Below are positions 30,301 to 39,196 of a stretch of 64,000 nucleotides of DNA, one piece after another; position 1 is the first letter of the stretch; each line of letters opens with the position of its first letter. The position numbers and the translations under genes are program-made. This stretch comes from Bacteroidota bacterium. GTDB taxonomy: Bacteria; Bacteroidota; Rhodothermia; Balneolales; Balneolaceae. Below the pieces are notes generated by a model. That model was not told the DNA's origin, made no database searches, and saw nothing but the letters and a program-made list of their open reading frames with translations. Location of the stretch: the NCBI GenBank assembly GCA_009909035.1, contig JAAAOB010000021.1:1-64000 (forward strand), written 5' to 3'.

Positions 30301-31266
30301 ATGAATAGATTACAACATCTTCTGATTGCGGCACTACTGTTGACAAGTTTGTCTACGTGCGGTGAACAGACATCAGACCAGAGGCCCGCTAAAGACCCGC
30401 TTGATATCTATGAGCAGTCTCTCCTTGACATTCAGTACCTGGCATCCGATGAGCTGCGTGGACGGCGCACCGGGACGGAGGGGAACCGTCTTGCACAGAT
30501 TTATATTGAAAACAGGTTCAAACAGGAGGGGCTTCAGATGTTTGGAGACAGCTACAGGCATCCATTTGACCATTCTGTTGAAAGCGACCAGGATGAACAA
30601 ACGGAAGCCGTGAACCTGATTGGATATGTGGAGGGGACCGAAAATCCCGATCGGTACCTTGTCGTGACGGCCCATTACGACCACCTGGGAGTGCAGGATG
30701 GTGAGATTTACAACGGTGCCGACGATAACGCCTCGGGAACCGCCGGCTTGATGGCAGCTGCCGGATATTTCACAGAAAACAGACCCGAAAACAGCATCAT
30801 CTTCATCGCCTTTGACGCCGAGGAACAGGGACTCGCGGGTGCGCATCACTTTGTTGGAGAACCTGTGGTACCGCTTAGCAAAATTGTGATGAATGTAAAC
30901 ATGGATATGATTAGCACCAATGATAAAAATGAGCTCTACGCGGTTGGGACGTATCACTACCCGTTTTTGAAGCCTGTAATTCAAGAGCTGACGGCATCGG
31001 CTCGGGTGGAGGTGCTGTTTGGATACGACTCAGACGAATGGGAGCAGGACTGGACGATGGCGTCCGACCACGGGCCGTTTCATCAACAAGGAGTTCCTTT
31101 CATCTACTTCGGGGTTGAAGATCATCCGCACTATCATGCGCCAACTGACGACTTCAGCACGATAAACCAGGACTTTTTCCAGGGAGCCGTTGCAGCCATC
31201 ATTAACGTCATTGAGGGGCTGGATGAAAGGCTTGATGATGTGAAAGAAAAAGCGTCAGCAGAGTAG
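30301..31266 (+). CDS. M28 family metallopeptidase lipoprotein
   Basis: VVTAHYDHLGV...IYNGADDNASGTAGLM, DAEEQGLAGA, lipobox TSLSTC. Confidence 0.92.
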   Translation: MNRLQHLLIAALLLTSLSTCGEQTSDQRPAKDPLDIYEQSLLDIQYLASDELRGRRTGTEGNRLAQIYIENRFKQEGLQMFGDSYRHPFDHSVESDQDEQTEAVNLIGYVEGTENPDRYLVVTAHYDHLGVQDGEIYNGADDNASGTAGLMAAAGYFTENRPENSIIFIAFDAEEQGLAGAHHFVGEPVVPLSKIVMNVNMDMISTNDKNELYAVGTYHYPFLKPVIQELTASARVEVLFGYDSDEWEQDWTMASDHGPFHQQGVPFIYFGVEDHPHYHAPTDDFSTINQDFFQGAVAAIINVIEGLDERLDDVKEKASAE

Positions 31267-31315
31267 ATCGGCTAAACGGGTGAAAATCAGGCCCAATCGA
31301 TCTTACCTATTTGTG

Positions 31316-32731
31316 TTATGGACTGTGCATCAGGACGATTATCGTGCTGTCATCCTCGGGATAGGTGCTGTGATCATTTGAAAACACCTGGTCTTTAATT
31401 TCTTGAGCGATGGCTTCACAATCGCCTGGGCTGTTGCGGATTGACTGTTCAACGATGGAGTAGAACTCCTCTGTGTCGCGGATATTCCCTTTTTCATCGC
31501 GGGTTTCAACAAGGCCGTCTGAATAGAGAATAAAGATATCCCCCTTCTGCAATTTCGTTTCAATCGGCTTGTATGTTGCAGAGGATGTCATTCCCAGTGC
31601 AAATCCGGGGATTGTACGTTTTTCGAGGGTATTTTTCGACCGTGAGTAGTGGAGAACCGGCATGTGACCGGCATTCCAGATTCGAATCGTATCGTCTTTG
31701 AACCAGGCAACACCCATTGTTGCAAACAGCTTACGGTTTTTACGGTCCAGTAATTTTTGATTCAAAAAATCCAGTAGCCCGGCCGGTGACGCATGAAATG
31801 CAAGATAATCCTCAGTTTTGGTTACCAGCATACTCATAATTAGTCCGGCCCCGAAACTGTGGCCGGATACGTCCCCAACGGCCGCTACAACCGAACCATC
31901 ATCCTGTTTCTGAAGATAGAAGTAATCTCCGCCAACCTGGCGGGCTGTTACAGAACTGCCAAAGCCTTGGATTGAGTCTGACTCTACAGCCTGGTCTTGC
32001 AGGAACTGCTGCTGCACTTCGCTTGCAAACGAGAGCTCATTCTCAGCTCTTGCCTTATGATCAAAAATCGTGCGATTCGCCGATAACAAGAGCTTCACAC
32101 CCGTTGTGATGGCGGCAATGGAGTAGAAACTTACAATAATGCTCCATAGCGTTATTTGTTCCGGCTGTTCAAATCTGCCGAGGGTAAACAAGTAATAAGT
32201 CGAGGTGAGTAATAACAGGAAGAACCCAGCAGGAATGAGTATCAACTCGTGGCGGTCGTAAAAATCCCGGCTCTTCTTAAACAGAATGACAGCATACAAT
32301 CCCACCAATACCAGAAGCAAGACGCCGGCTCCGCCAATAATTAACGTATTCCATGGGGGCGAAATATCTTTAAAAAGTGTAGAGATGACAATAAGTGGAA
32401 GTGAACCCAGTAGCGCTACAGACACAATAACTCCCAAACGCTCCTTCAGATTGGCTCTGTAGAACGGTTCAAGTAATCGTTCATCTTCCGTTACCGCCCC
32501 TTTCTCATCCATTGCTCGCTTCTTGGACCGCAGAAGAAAATAAAATCCGGTTGAAATCAGCAAGCTAATAATCGTTACCATTCCCCCAAATAAGAAGGGG
32601 ATCGTACTATCGTCTCCATTTTCTTGTTGAATGATTGTGTCTTCTGCCGCTGATCCTAAAAAATATCCGCCTGCATATCCACAGAGAAACAGAAATAGAA
32701 AATAGAGCAGTACGTGTATAAATTTTTTCAT
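31316..32731 (-). CDS. PP2C-family (SpoIIE/RsbU-like) Ser phosphatase with N-terminal TM region
   Basis: VGGDYFYLQKQDDGSVVAAVGDVSGHSFGAGLIMSML; GDIFILYSDGLVETRDEKGN. Confidence 0.9.
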   Translation of the reverse strand: MKKFIHVLLYFLFLFLCGYAGGYFLGSAAEDTIIQQENGDDSTIPFLFGGMVTIISLLISTGFYFLLRSKKRAMDEKGAVTEDERLLEPFYRANLKERLGVIVSVALLGSLPLIVISTLFKDISPPWNTLIIGGAGVLLLVLVGLYAVILFKKSRDFYDRHELILIPAGFFLLLLTSTYYLFTLGRFEQPEQITLWSIIVSFYSIAAITTGVKLLLSANRTIFDHKARAENELSFASEVQQQFLQDQAVESDSIQGFGSSVTARQVGGDYFYLQKQDDGSVVAAVGDVSGHSFGAGLIMSMLVTKTEDYLAFHASPAGLLDFLNQKLLDRKNRKLFATMGVAWFKDDTIRIWNAGHMPVLHYSRSKNTLEKRTIPGFALGMTSSATYKPIETKLQKGDIFILYSDGLVETRDEKGNIRDTEEFYSIVEQSIRNSPGDCEAIAQEIKDQVFSNDHSTYPEDDSTIIVLMHSP

Positions 32732-33638
32732 GATAAGGAATTCGGTGGGAGCAAATACTAATCAAAGTTCAAGATGCAAGCAAAAATAGGAGAAAAGATG
32801 CAGGCATTTCAATCTCTGCGCAAAGACCAGCTTTTAAAACATGAGGGGCTCTACCCCGCGGCTGTCCAAAAAGTGCGTCATCCCGCACTCGAAGCGCTCA
32901 TTTTTTGAACACGTTGCGCCAACGGAGTGATATTTCCTATTCTTGTTAATGGCAGGTGATGCCACATCGGAACGTGGTAGTTCTTGATTCTTGGAAACAG
33001 ATGACGGAAGCGAGCTTTTCGTGATACGGTACAAATTTTAAGCCGGGTAGGAGGTGTCGGCAAAGAATCGGAACTACAGGAAACGTTGTGGGTACGATGT
33101 AGTTAGCGTATCTCAACTATTTTCTCTCCTGATACTTTTTTTACGTCAAAAAGTATCCAAAAATCGCCAGGCTGTCGAATTGCTCGCTCGGAGGGTATGC
33201 TTCGCTATGGGTTGGAATACCCATCGCCTTCGCTCCGCTTCGGCACTTCCCTTTTTAGGGAAGATTAGCAATGGTCCATATCTCTCATTGCGTGCAATCA
33301 ACGATCGATCCGCTCATTTTTTGAACGCGAAGCGATATGCTATTTACAAGCAATCCCATACGCTCCGCAGAACCTGACCGCCTCGCTCCCAATTCCAAGG
33401 CTGGTAAATTCGGAAATTGCAAACGGTTTCAAATCCATTACAACGTTTAGGAGACGTTTGAGCTCGAGAACGATGAAGGATGTAGGGAATCCGAAGTTAC
33501 GAGTGGACCTGCCTTTTATTATTTCAGGTTGAAAGGGAGGACAATGTTCCAATGACGTTGCTTGTTTATTCACAATGTTTCCGGTAGAACCAAAAAATCT
33601 ATGGGGCCGGGAGCGGTTATCAATCGACAGGGAATCGG

Positions 33639-33881
33639 CTACACGTGGCGGGTCCAGATCTCTATTAGATGGTCAAGGATCCCATTCCAGCCCAGTAAGA
33701 TAGCAACCAGAAACAGCACCAGGGCGGTCTGGAAATAGTAGCCAGACCGGTGGTTTATCTGGACCTTCGGCAACACGAGAGAGATCACCCCTACGACAGT
33801 CACAATTATAGCTGCAAATGCAAAATAGTCGGGCGTCGTCTGTATGAAATCTATCCGCAGATAGTCCGTAATGGATTGCAT
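33639..33881 (-). CDS. Small membrane protein (80 aa), hypothetical
   Basis: Two hydrophobic segments; isolated ORF. Confidence 0.45.
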   Translation of the reverse strand: MQSITDYLRIDFIQTTPDYFAFAAIIVTVVGVISLVLPKVQINHRSGYYFQTALVLFLVAILLGWNGILDHLIEIWTRHV

Positions 33882-33972
33882 AGAACCTCCAGCGTAATGT
33901 GAGTATGTGGAGTGGGCAATGGCTGTTATCGGCTGTTCAATAGGTTTAGTTAAATTGACAAAAAAAGGCGGG

Positions 33973-34209
33973 TTACTGCCGCAAGGGCAACGTTACGGTG
34001 AAGAGTGCCCCTTGGTTATCAACATTTTTTACCGCAATTGAACCGCCATGCTCGTCAATGATATCTATAGAAATAGAGAGGCCAATCCCCAGCCCAAATT
34101 TTACATCCGTTTTCTTTGCTGGGATGTTGGGTTCAAAAATTTTAGTGAGATGCTCTTGCTTGATTCCGGGGCCGGTATCTTCAATTGTTACCTTCACCCA
34201 CTGACCCAC
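33973..34209 (-). pseudogene. 5'-truncated histidine kinase remnant (HATPase N/G2-box tail)
   Basis: WVKVTIEDTGPGIKQEHLTKIFEPN..KKTDVKFGLGIGLSISIDIIDEHGGS closely matches the C-terminus of the intact kinase at 35456-36910. Confidence 0.8.
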
Positions 34210-34220
34210 TGACCCACTGA

Positions 34221-34919
34221 CTACTGATTACTAATCCTGTATCGAATAATATCTTCAAGTGGAACATCCTCTACTTGCTGAGCCTGAAGCTCCTCTATTA
34301 GCGACGTGCTAACCCCAATTCTCTGCATTCGTATCAGCTGGTCGGGCGTCACGTCTCTATAACCGAGATCGTGAACATTGCTGGTGTAAAAGGCGGTAAC
34401 GCCGGTATCGCGAAGCTGCACCAGGTCGTCGACGGTAAGATCGTATCCAAGTTCAATCATCATGGCGGTAAATGCAGATGATACATCTGCCCTGGCAAGA
34501 CGTCTTGAATCTTCAAGCGTAAGGTCCTCATACCCAAGCGACCGTATATTCGATACATAGGTTGCGGTTACGCCATCTTCGCGAAGTGAGCGAAGATCAT
34601 CATCAGTAAGATCGACATATCCCATCTCGATCATTCGCGCATTCATTCGGTCAAGAAGATCCTGGTTCGGGCCAGATGTAACATTCGTAACAGATTCCAC
34701 AAATTCGGATGGGCCGGATGAGGAAAAGAAACCGGTGCCTGTAATAAGAGAAAATCCAATAAATACAATAACGATAGCTATGATGATGCGCCCGATATTG
34801 TTGCCGGAGTTATTTTCTTCAGGTGAGTACGAAGGCCGTTTGTCGACCATTTTTTCAATGTAGGAATCGAGGAGATCCTGGCCCGATTGTTGTTGATGGC
34901 GTTGTGTCTTTCTATCCAT
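34221..34919 (-). CDS. Membrane-anchored protein with about 27-aa LGY/GVT tandem repeats
   Basis: One TM helix (IGRIIIAIVIVFIGFSLI) then repeats MGYVDLTDDDLRSLREDGVTATYVSNIRSLGYEDLT... Confidence 0.75.
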   Translation of the reverse strand: MDRKTQRHQQQSGQDLLDSYIEKMVDKRPSYSPEENNSGNNIGRIIIAIVIVFIGFSLITGTGFFSSSGPSEFVESVTNVTSGPNQDLLDRMNARMIEMGYVDLTDDDLRSLREDGVTATYVSNIRSLGYEDLTLEDSRRLARADVSSAFTAMMIELGYDLTVDDLVQLRDTGVTAFYTSNVHDLGYRDVTPDQLIRMQRIGVSTSLIEELQAQQVEDVPLEDIIRYRISNQ

Positions 34920-35052
34920 AACTTTAATTTTTTTTGGTCAATGCACTATGGTACGGAGAATATGCGGAATTGTTTTCAGAATTATTGGCTGGAAAATAGC
35001 CTGTATTCATTATCTTTTTAGAAATCAGAAAATGAGATAATCATCCTCCACA

Positions 35053-35397
35053 AATTTTGAAAATGAGCTCTATGCGGTGGGAACCTATCACTATCCCTAC
35101 TTGAATCCTTACATCGAAGAGTATACGGCTGATGCACCTGTGAACGTGCTGTTTGGTTACGACTCAGACGAATGGGATTAAAACTGGACGCTTGCCTCCG
35201 ATCACGGACCGTTTCACAAGAAAGATATACCGTTTATCTACTTTGGAGTTGAAGATCATCCTCACTATCACGCCCCAACCGATGTGTTCGAAAATATCAA
35301 TCCGGAGTTTTACATGAATGCAGTTGAGACGATTATTGATGTAATCGATCAGTTAGACAGGGATTTAGATGAGATTGAAGAGATTACTGGTCAATAA
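35053..35397 (+). pseudogene. Decayed M28 peptidase C-terminal fragment with internal stop
   Basis: NFENELYAVGTYHYPYLNPYIEEYTADAPVNVLFGYDSDEWD*NWTLASDHGPFHKKDIPFIYFGVEDHPHYHAPTD... parallels the intact M28 gene at 30301-31266. Confidence 0.9.
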
Positions 35398-35455
35398 AAA
35401 TAATTAGCACAACATTAAAACAGACGTTTGATGCGTATTACTCGAGAGAGATTAT

Positions 35456-36910
35456 TTAAACAGGCAGCTTTACCATAAATAGTGCGCCGCCACCTTCAAC
35501 ATTTTCAGCACGGATGGTGCCCCCATGCTGATTTACGATATCCCGCGAAATAGAGAGGCCGATCCCCAGCCCAAATTTTACATCCGTTTTCTTTGTTGAA
35601 AAGTTGGATTCAAAAATTTTAGTGAGATGCTCTTGCTTGATTCCGGGGCCGGTATCTTCAATCGTTACCCTAACCCAATCGCCTTCCTGAAAGCAGTGAA
35701 TAGAGAGCGAACCATTTTTGCCCATCGCATCAGCCGCATTCAGGATGATGTTGGTCCACACCTGGTTCAGTGCAGCCGCATTTGCACGAATAAGCGGGAT
35801 CTCTTTGAGGTCAATGATGATATCATAATATTTGATGCGGTTGCTGGTGAGCTGCAGCGTATCGTGGATTCCCTCGCGGATATCAATCATTTCCCATTCC
35901 TGGTCAGAATCGCTCCGGCTGTAGCTCTTCAGGCTCTGAACCATACCGGAGATCCGATTTCCGGCTGATTCAATGTTCTGTATCATTTTTCCCATTTCAA
36001 AATAATTGAGGTAGTAGCTGAGGTCCTCTGGTCTTGTAACTTTCTTATCTGTGAGTAATGAAATCAGCTTTTCGGGAATTTGAGCCATAATCCTCAGCTG
36101 GTGCTTTCGTGCATCCGGAAACGTTTTAGCGAGCTCTGCTGATTGTTCGCGGATCGATTTTGTATCGGGATATCCTGACCGCTTCCCAGATTCGTAAAAC
36201 ATTTGTGCGGGTGAACGGCCTGTCCGGCCTTTTTCCAAATCCCTGATCAGCACCGAGATTTTTTGCTCAAGTGTTTCCCTTGAACGCAGGAGTGATGCGG
36301 CCGGGTTGTTGACTTCATGAGCGAACCCTGCCACCAGCTGACCCAGCGTGGCCATTTTTTCCTGGTAAATAAGGTGCTCCTGGGCTTTTTGAAGATCGTT
36401 GTAGGCTTTCTTCAATTCGTTTCTCTCTTTTTGAAGCCGCTGATTGACAGAATCGAGCTCCATCTGCAGGTTGATCGTGCTGCGAAAACGATCCAGCAGG
36501 TTCGCAAGCAGCAACTCATCAAAATAATCCTGCAGGCGTGCTGAGCCGGCTATCAACTCATTTAACTCAGATTCAGGAATCTGAAGAATCGTGCACGCCG
36601 TCACTGTCATGGCGGTGGTGAGGGATGGCCGGCCGGTGGTATAGGCCGTGATTCCAATGATTGATCCGGGTTCAAGATTCAGAACGGGGAAATTGGTATC
36701 GGATGGAGCTTTTTTCTTATAGAGTTCTGCTTTACCCTCAAGCAGGATATAGATGTTTTCCAGTTCGTCTCCCTCGCGGAATATTTCCTCGCCTTGTTCC
36801 AGGTTAACGAGAAACTGTCCGGAGCTGCCGTTTTCGTCAAGCAGGCGCTGGATAAGCTTTGAGACCTGTGTGCGATCCTCAAGCCACTGTGTACCAAATT
36901 TAAATTTCAT
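35456..36910 (-). CDS. Cyclic-nucleotide-binding domain sensor histidine kinase
   Basis: N-term cNMP-like FREGDELENIYILLEGKAELYKK; H-box GQLVAGFAHEVNNPAASLL; HATPase NAADAMG, IEDTGPGI, GLGIGLSIS. Confidence 0.92.
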   Translation of the reverse strand: MKFKFGTQWLEDRTQVSKLIQRLLDENGSSGQFLVNLEQGEEIFREGDELENIYILLEGKAELYKKKAPSDTNFPVLNLEPGSIIGITAYTTGRPSLTTAMTVTACTILQIPESELNELIAGSARLQDYFDELLLANLLDRFRSTINLQMELDSVNQRLQKERNELKKAYNDLQKAQEHLIYQEKMATLGQLVAGFAHEVNNPAASLLRSRETLEQKISVLIRDLEKGRTGRSPAQMFYESGKRSGYPDTKSIREQSAELAKTFPDARKHQLRIMAQIPEKLISLLTDKKVTRPEDLSYYLNYFEMGKMIQNIESAGNRISGMVQSLKSYSRSDSDQEWEMIDIREGIHDTLQLTSNRIKYYDIIIDLKEIPLIRANAAALNQVWTNIILNAADAMGKNGSLSIHCFQEGDWVRVTIEDTGPGIKQEHLTKIFESNFSTKKTDVKFGLGIGLSISRDIVNQHGGTIRAENVEGGGALFMVKLPV

Positions 36911-36913
36911 GGA

Positions 36914-37414
36914 TTAGTTGTCCGTGATGCCTCTTCCTTTTCGAATGTAGTCGGCGATACGTTCGCTGTCAAGCACGCTCATATACTCCAGCGGATTGTC
37001 CGTCTGTTCAAGTACAAAGTCGGTCAACAGCTTGCGAGTGGAGCCGACGAGCTCAGCCTTCTCCCAGGGTTTTGCAATGTAGTGGCTTAAATCTGCTTCA
37101 TTGACGGCTCGCACGGTCTCATCCAGTCCGGCCTGACCGGTAATCAGGACTTTTCTCGTGCGTTCTGTTGACGGATTGCCCTGCATTTCAACGAGAAGCT
37201 CCACGCCGTTCTGGCCGGGAAGTACGTGATCGCACAAAATGAGACCAATGGTATGGCCTTCATCAATGATGGATGCTATGAGCTCCCGCGCTTCCTCCGC
37301 CGAGTCAGCCAATTCGATGGGGAATGAGTCTTCAAACTCTTCAAGATCCCTGACAATGGCATCCAGAACTTCCGGCTCATCCTCCACGACAAAAATGTAA
37401 ATCTGTTGTTTCAT
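36914..37414 (-). CDS. Response regulator receiver protein
   Basis: IFVVEDEPEVLDAI, GLILCDHVLPGQNGVELL, VLITGQAGLD, YIAKPWEKAEL. Confidence 0.92.
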   Translation of the reverse strand: MKQQIYIFVVEDEPEVLDAIVRDLEEFEDSFPIELADSAEEARELIASIIDEGHTIGLILCDHVLPGQNGVELLVEMQGNPSTERTRKVLITGQAGLDETVRAVNEADLSHYIAKPWEKAELVGSTRKLLTDFVLEQTDNPLEYMSVLDSERIADYIRKGRGITDN

Positions 37415-37426
37415 AGCGAGTTGGGT

Positions 37427-38848
37427 TTAAATGATGTTGGGCCAGTAAAAAACGGCAAGAACCAGAACAAGAGCCAAACCAATCAATCCAATAATGGACC
37501 CGGACAAAAGCATATGCTTTGTTTTCAGAACGCCCGTGCTTTCGGCGATGGCGTTGGGTGGTGTTGAAATGGGTAGAATCATGGCAAAACTGGCCGAGAG
37601 TGCAATCACCAGCCCTACCAGCAACATACCAAATGTACCCCCAAGTGCGCCAGACGTCACCAGTGTGAGCGCAAGCGGTATGAGCAGCGAGGCCGTGACC
37701 GTGTTTGACAGGAAGTTGGACATAACGAGCGTCACAGCTCCAAAAACGACAAGCACCATCAGCGATGAGAGACTGCCCCACGCGATGCCGTCAACCAGCC
37801 AGCTTGCAAGCCCGGTATCCTTCATGGAGATACCGAGCGCAATTCCCCCGGCAATCAGCCAAAGGACCTCCCAGGGGAGGTTTCGGATGTCTTTTTTGCT
37901 GAACGCTGAGGAGAGCGTCAGCACTACAACCGGCAGCAGCGCAACGATACTGCTCTTGATGCCGTGAATTCCTTCGGTAACCCACATCAGCACGGTGATG
38001 CCAAATGTGACATAGAGCAGAATGGCGTGTGTCGATGTTTGTAGCTTCGTGTCGAGATCGAGCATAACACGATCGGTTGCCGGCGGATGCAGCCTTAGCA
38101 GAACCTGCCAGGCCACGATAAGCATGACAATGGCGAGCGGGAGGGCGTAAACCATCCAGCTGCCAAACGCTACCGTGAGTCCCTGTTGGTTCAGGGCCGC
38201 GATGACGACCGCATTGGGTGGTGTACCGATTGGCGTGGCGATTCCGCCGATGTTTGCGGCAAACGGAACAGATAGAGCGATGCCAATTTTCGCGGGATCA
38301 CCAGCATCCATTTTAGCAATGATGGGAATGATGACGGTAATCATCATTGCGGTTGTGGCCGTATTGCTCATAAAAGCGGATAGCGCGGCCGTGACAGCCA
38401 TCAACCCAAGCATGATGGTTGATGTTCGGTTACCAAAGGGTGTTAAAAGAATCCGCGTGAGGTTTTTGTCAAAATCGTATTTAACGGATGCATCAGCCAG
38501 TACAAACCCGCCAAGAAAGAGAATGATGATGGGATTGGCGAGCGTGCCGATGAACTGTGTGTAGGATGCGGGATCGTAGCCTGCAACGCCGGAGTAATCG
38601 ATGATTCCCTCCGTGCTAAGGAGCAGCACCTGCGAGAAAATGACAAGTATGGAGGTGGAGTAGATGGGGATGGTTTCAAACATCCAGAAAACAGCAGCCA
38701 GAAGGAAAATACTCATGGCGATGTGGCCGGCAAGCGAGAGCCCCGGGAAGGTGAACAGAAACGGAATACAAAACCCGATGATGCCTAAAACAAACCCTGT
38801 AAGTTGCGTTTTTGTCATATGAAACCACCTTTCATCAAAATAAAACAC
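37427..38848 (-). CDS. SLC13/DASS family anion:Na+ symporter
   Basis: SNTATTAMMITVIIPII; GGIATPIGTPPNAVVIAAL; LPISTPPNAIAESTG. Confidence 0.92.
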   Translation of the reverse strand: MFYFDERWFHMTKTQLTGFVLGIIGFCIPFLFTFPGLSLAGHIAMSIFLLAAVFWMFETIPIYSTSILVIFSQVLLLSTEGIIDYSGVAGYDPASYTQFIGTLANPIIILFLGGFVLADASVKYDFDKNLTRILLTPFGNRTSTIMLGLMAVTAALSAFMSNTATTAMMITVIIPIIAKMDAGDPAKIGIALSVPFAANIGGIATPIGTPPNAVVIAALNQQGLTVAFGSWMVYALPLAIVMLIVAWQVLLRLHPPATDRVMLDLDTKLQTSTHAILLYVTFGITVLMWVTEGIHGIKSSIVALLPVVVLTLSSAFSKKDIRNLPWEVLWLIAGGIALGISMKDTGLASWLVDGIAWGSLSSLMVLVVFGAVTLVMSNFLSNTVTASLLIPLALTLVTSGALGGTFGMLLVGLVIALSASFAMILPISTPPNAIAESTGVLKTKHMLLSGSIIGLIGLALVLVLAVFYWPNII

Positions 38849-38978
38849 TTCCTTATGGTATCTGGATTGTAGTGTCCAAAAAATGTATGATTGAATGATG
38901 AAGAAAATAAATAAATAAACAAATTCAGAAAATATTGACCTGGCTCTTTTGGTTGATCTGAATTTTTAAAAAAAAGAT

Positions 38979-39065
38979 TTAATAAAAAGATAGGAAACCG
39001 GTTATGATCGACAATGCAGTTCCAATGATGAGGGTACCTAAAAGTAACCTTGTTTTAATCTCCAT
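38979..39065 (-). CDS. Possible 28-aa single-TM micropeptide (MEIKTRLLLGTLIIGTALSIITGFLSFY)
   Basis: Short ORF in the gap upstream of the DASS transporter; hydrophobic; no clear Shine-Dalgarno. Confidence 0.3.
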   Translation of the reverse strand: MEIKTRLLLGTLIIGTALSIITGFLSFY

Positions 39066-39196
39066 GATTTTGTTTTAACCAGATTGTACGTTCTGTTGCT
39101 GATGTATTCGCAGAATATTTAATTACATTATTGAGTGCAATAAAACCGTCCGTTACTACGGTTCTGTAGTCTTCATATCAATTAATTTACGCTGCT

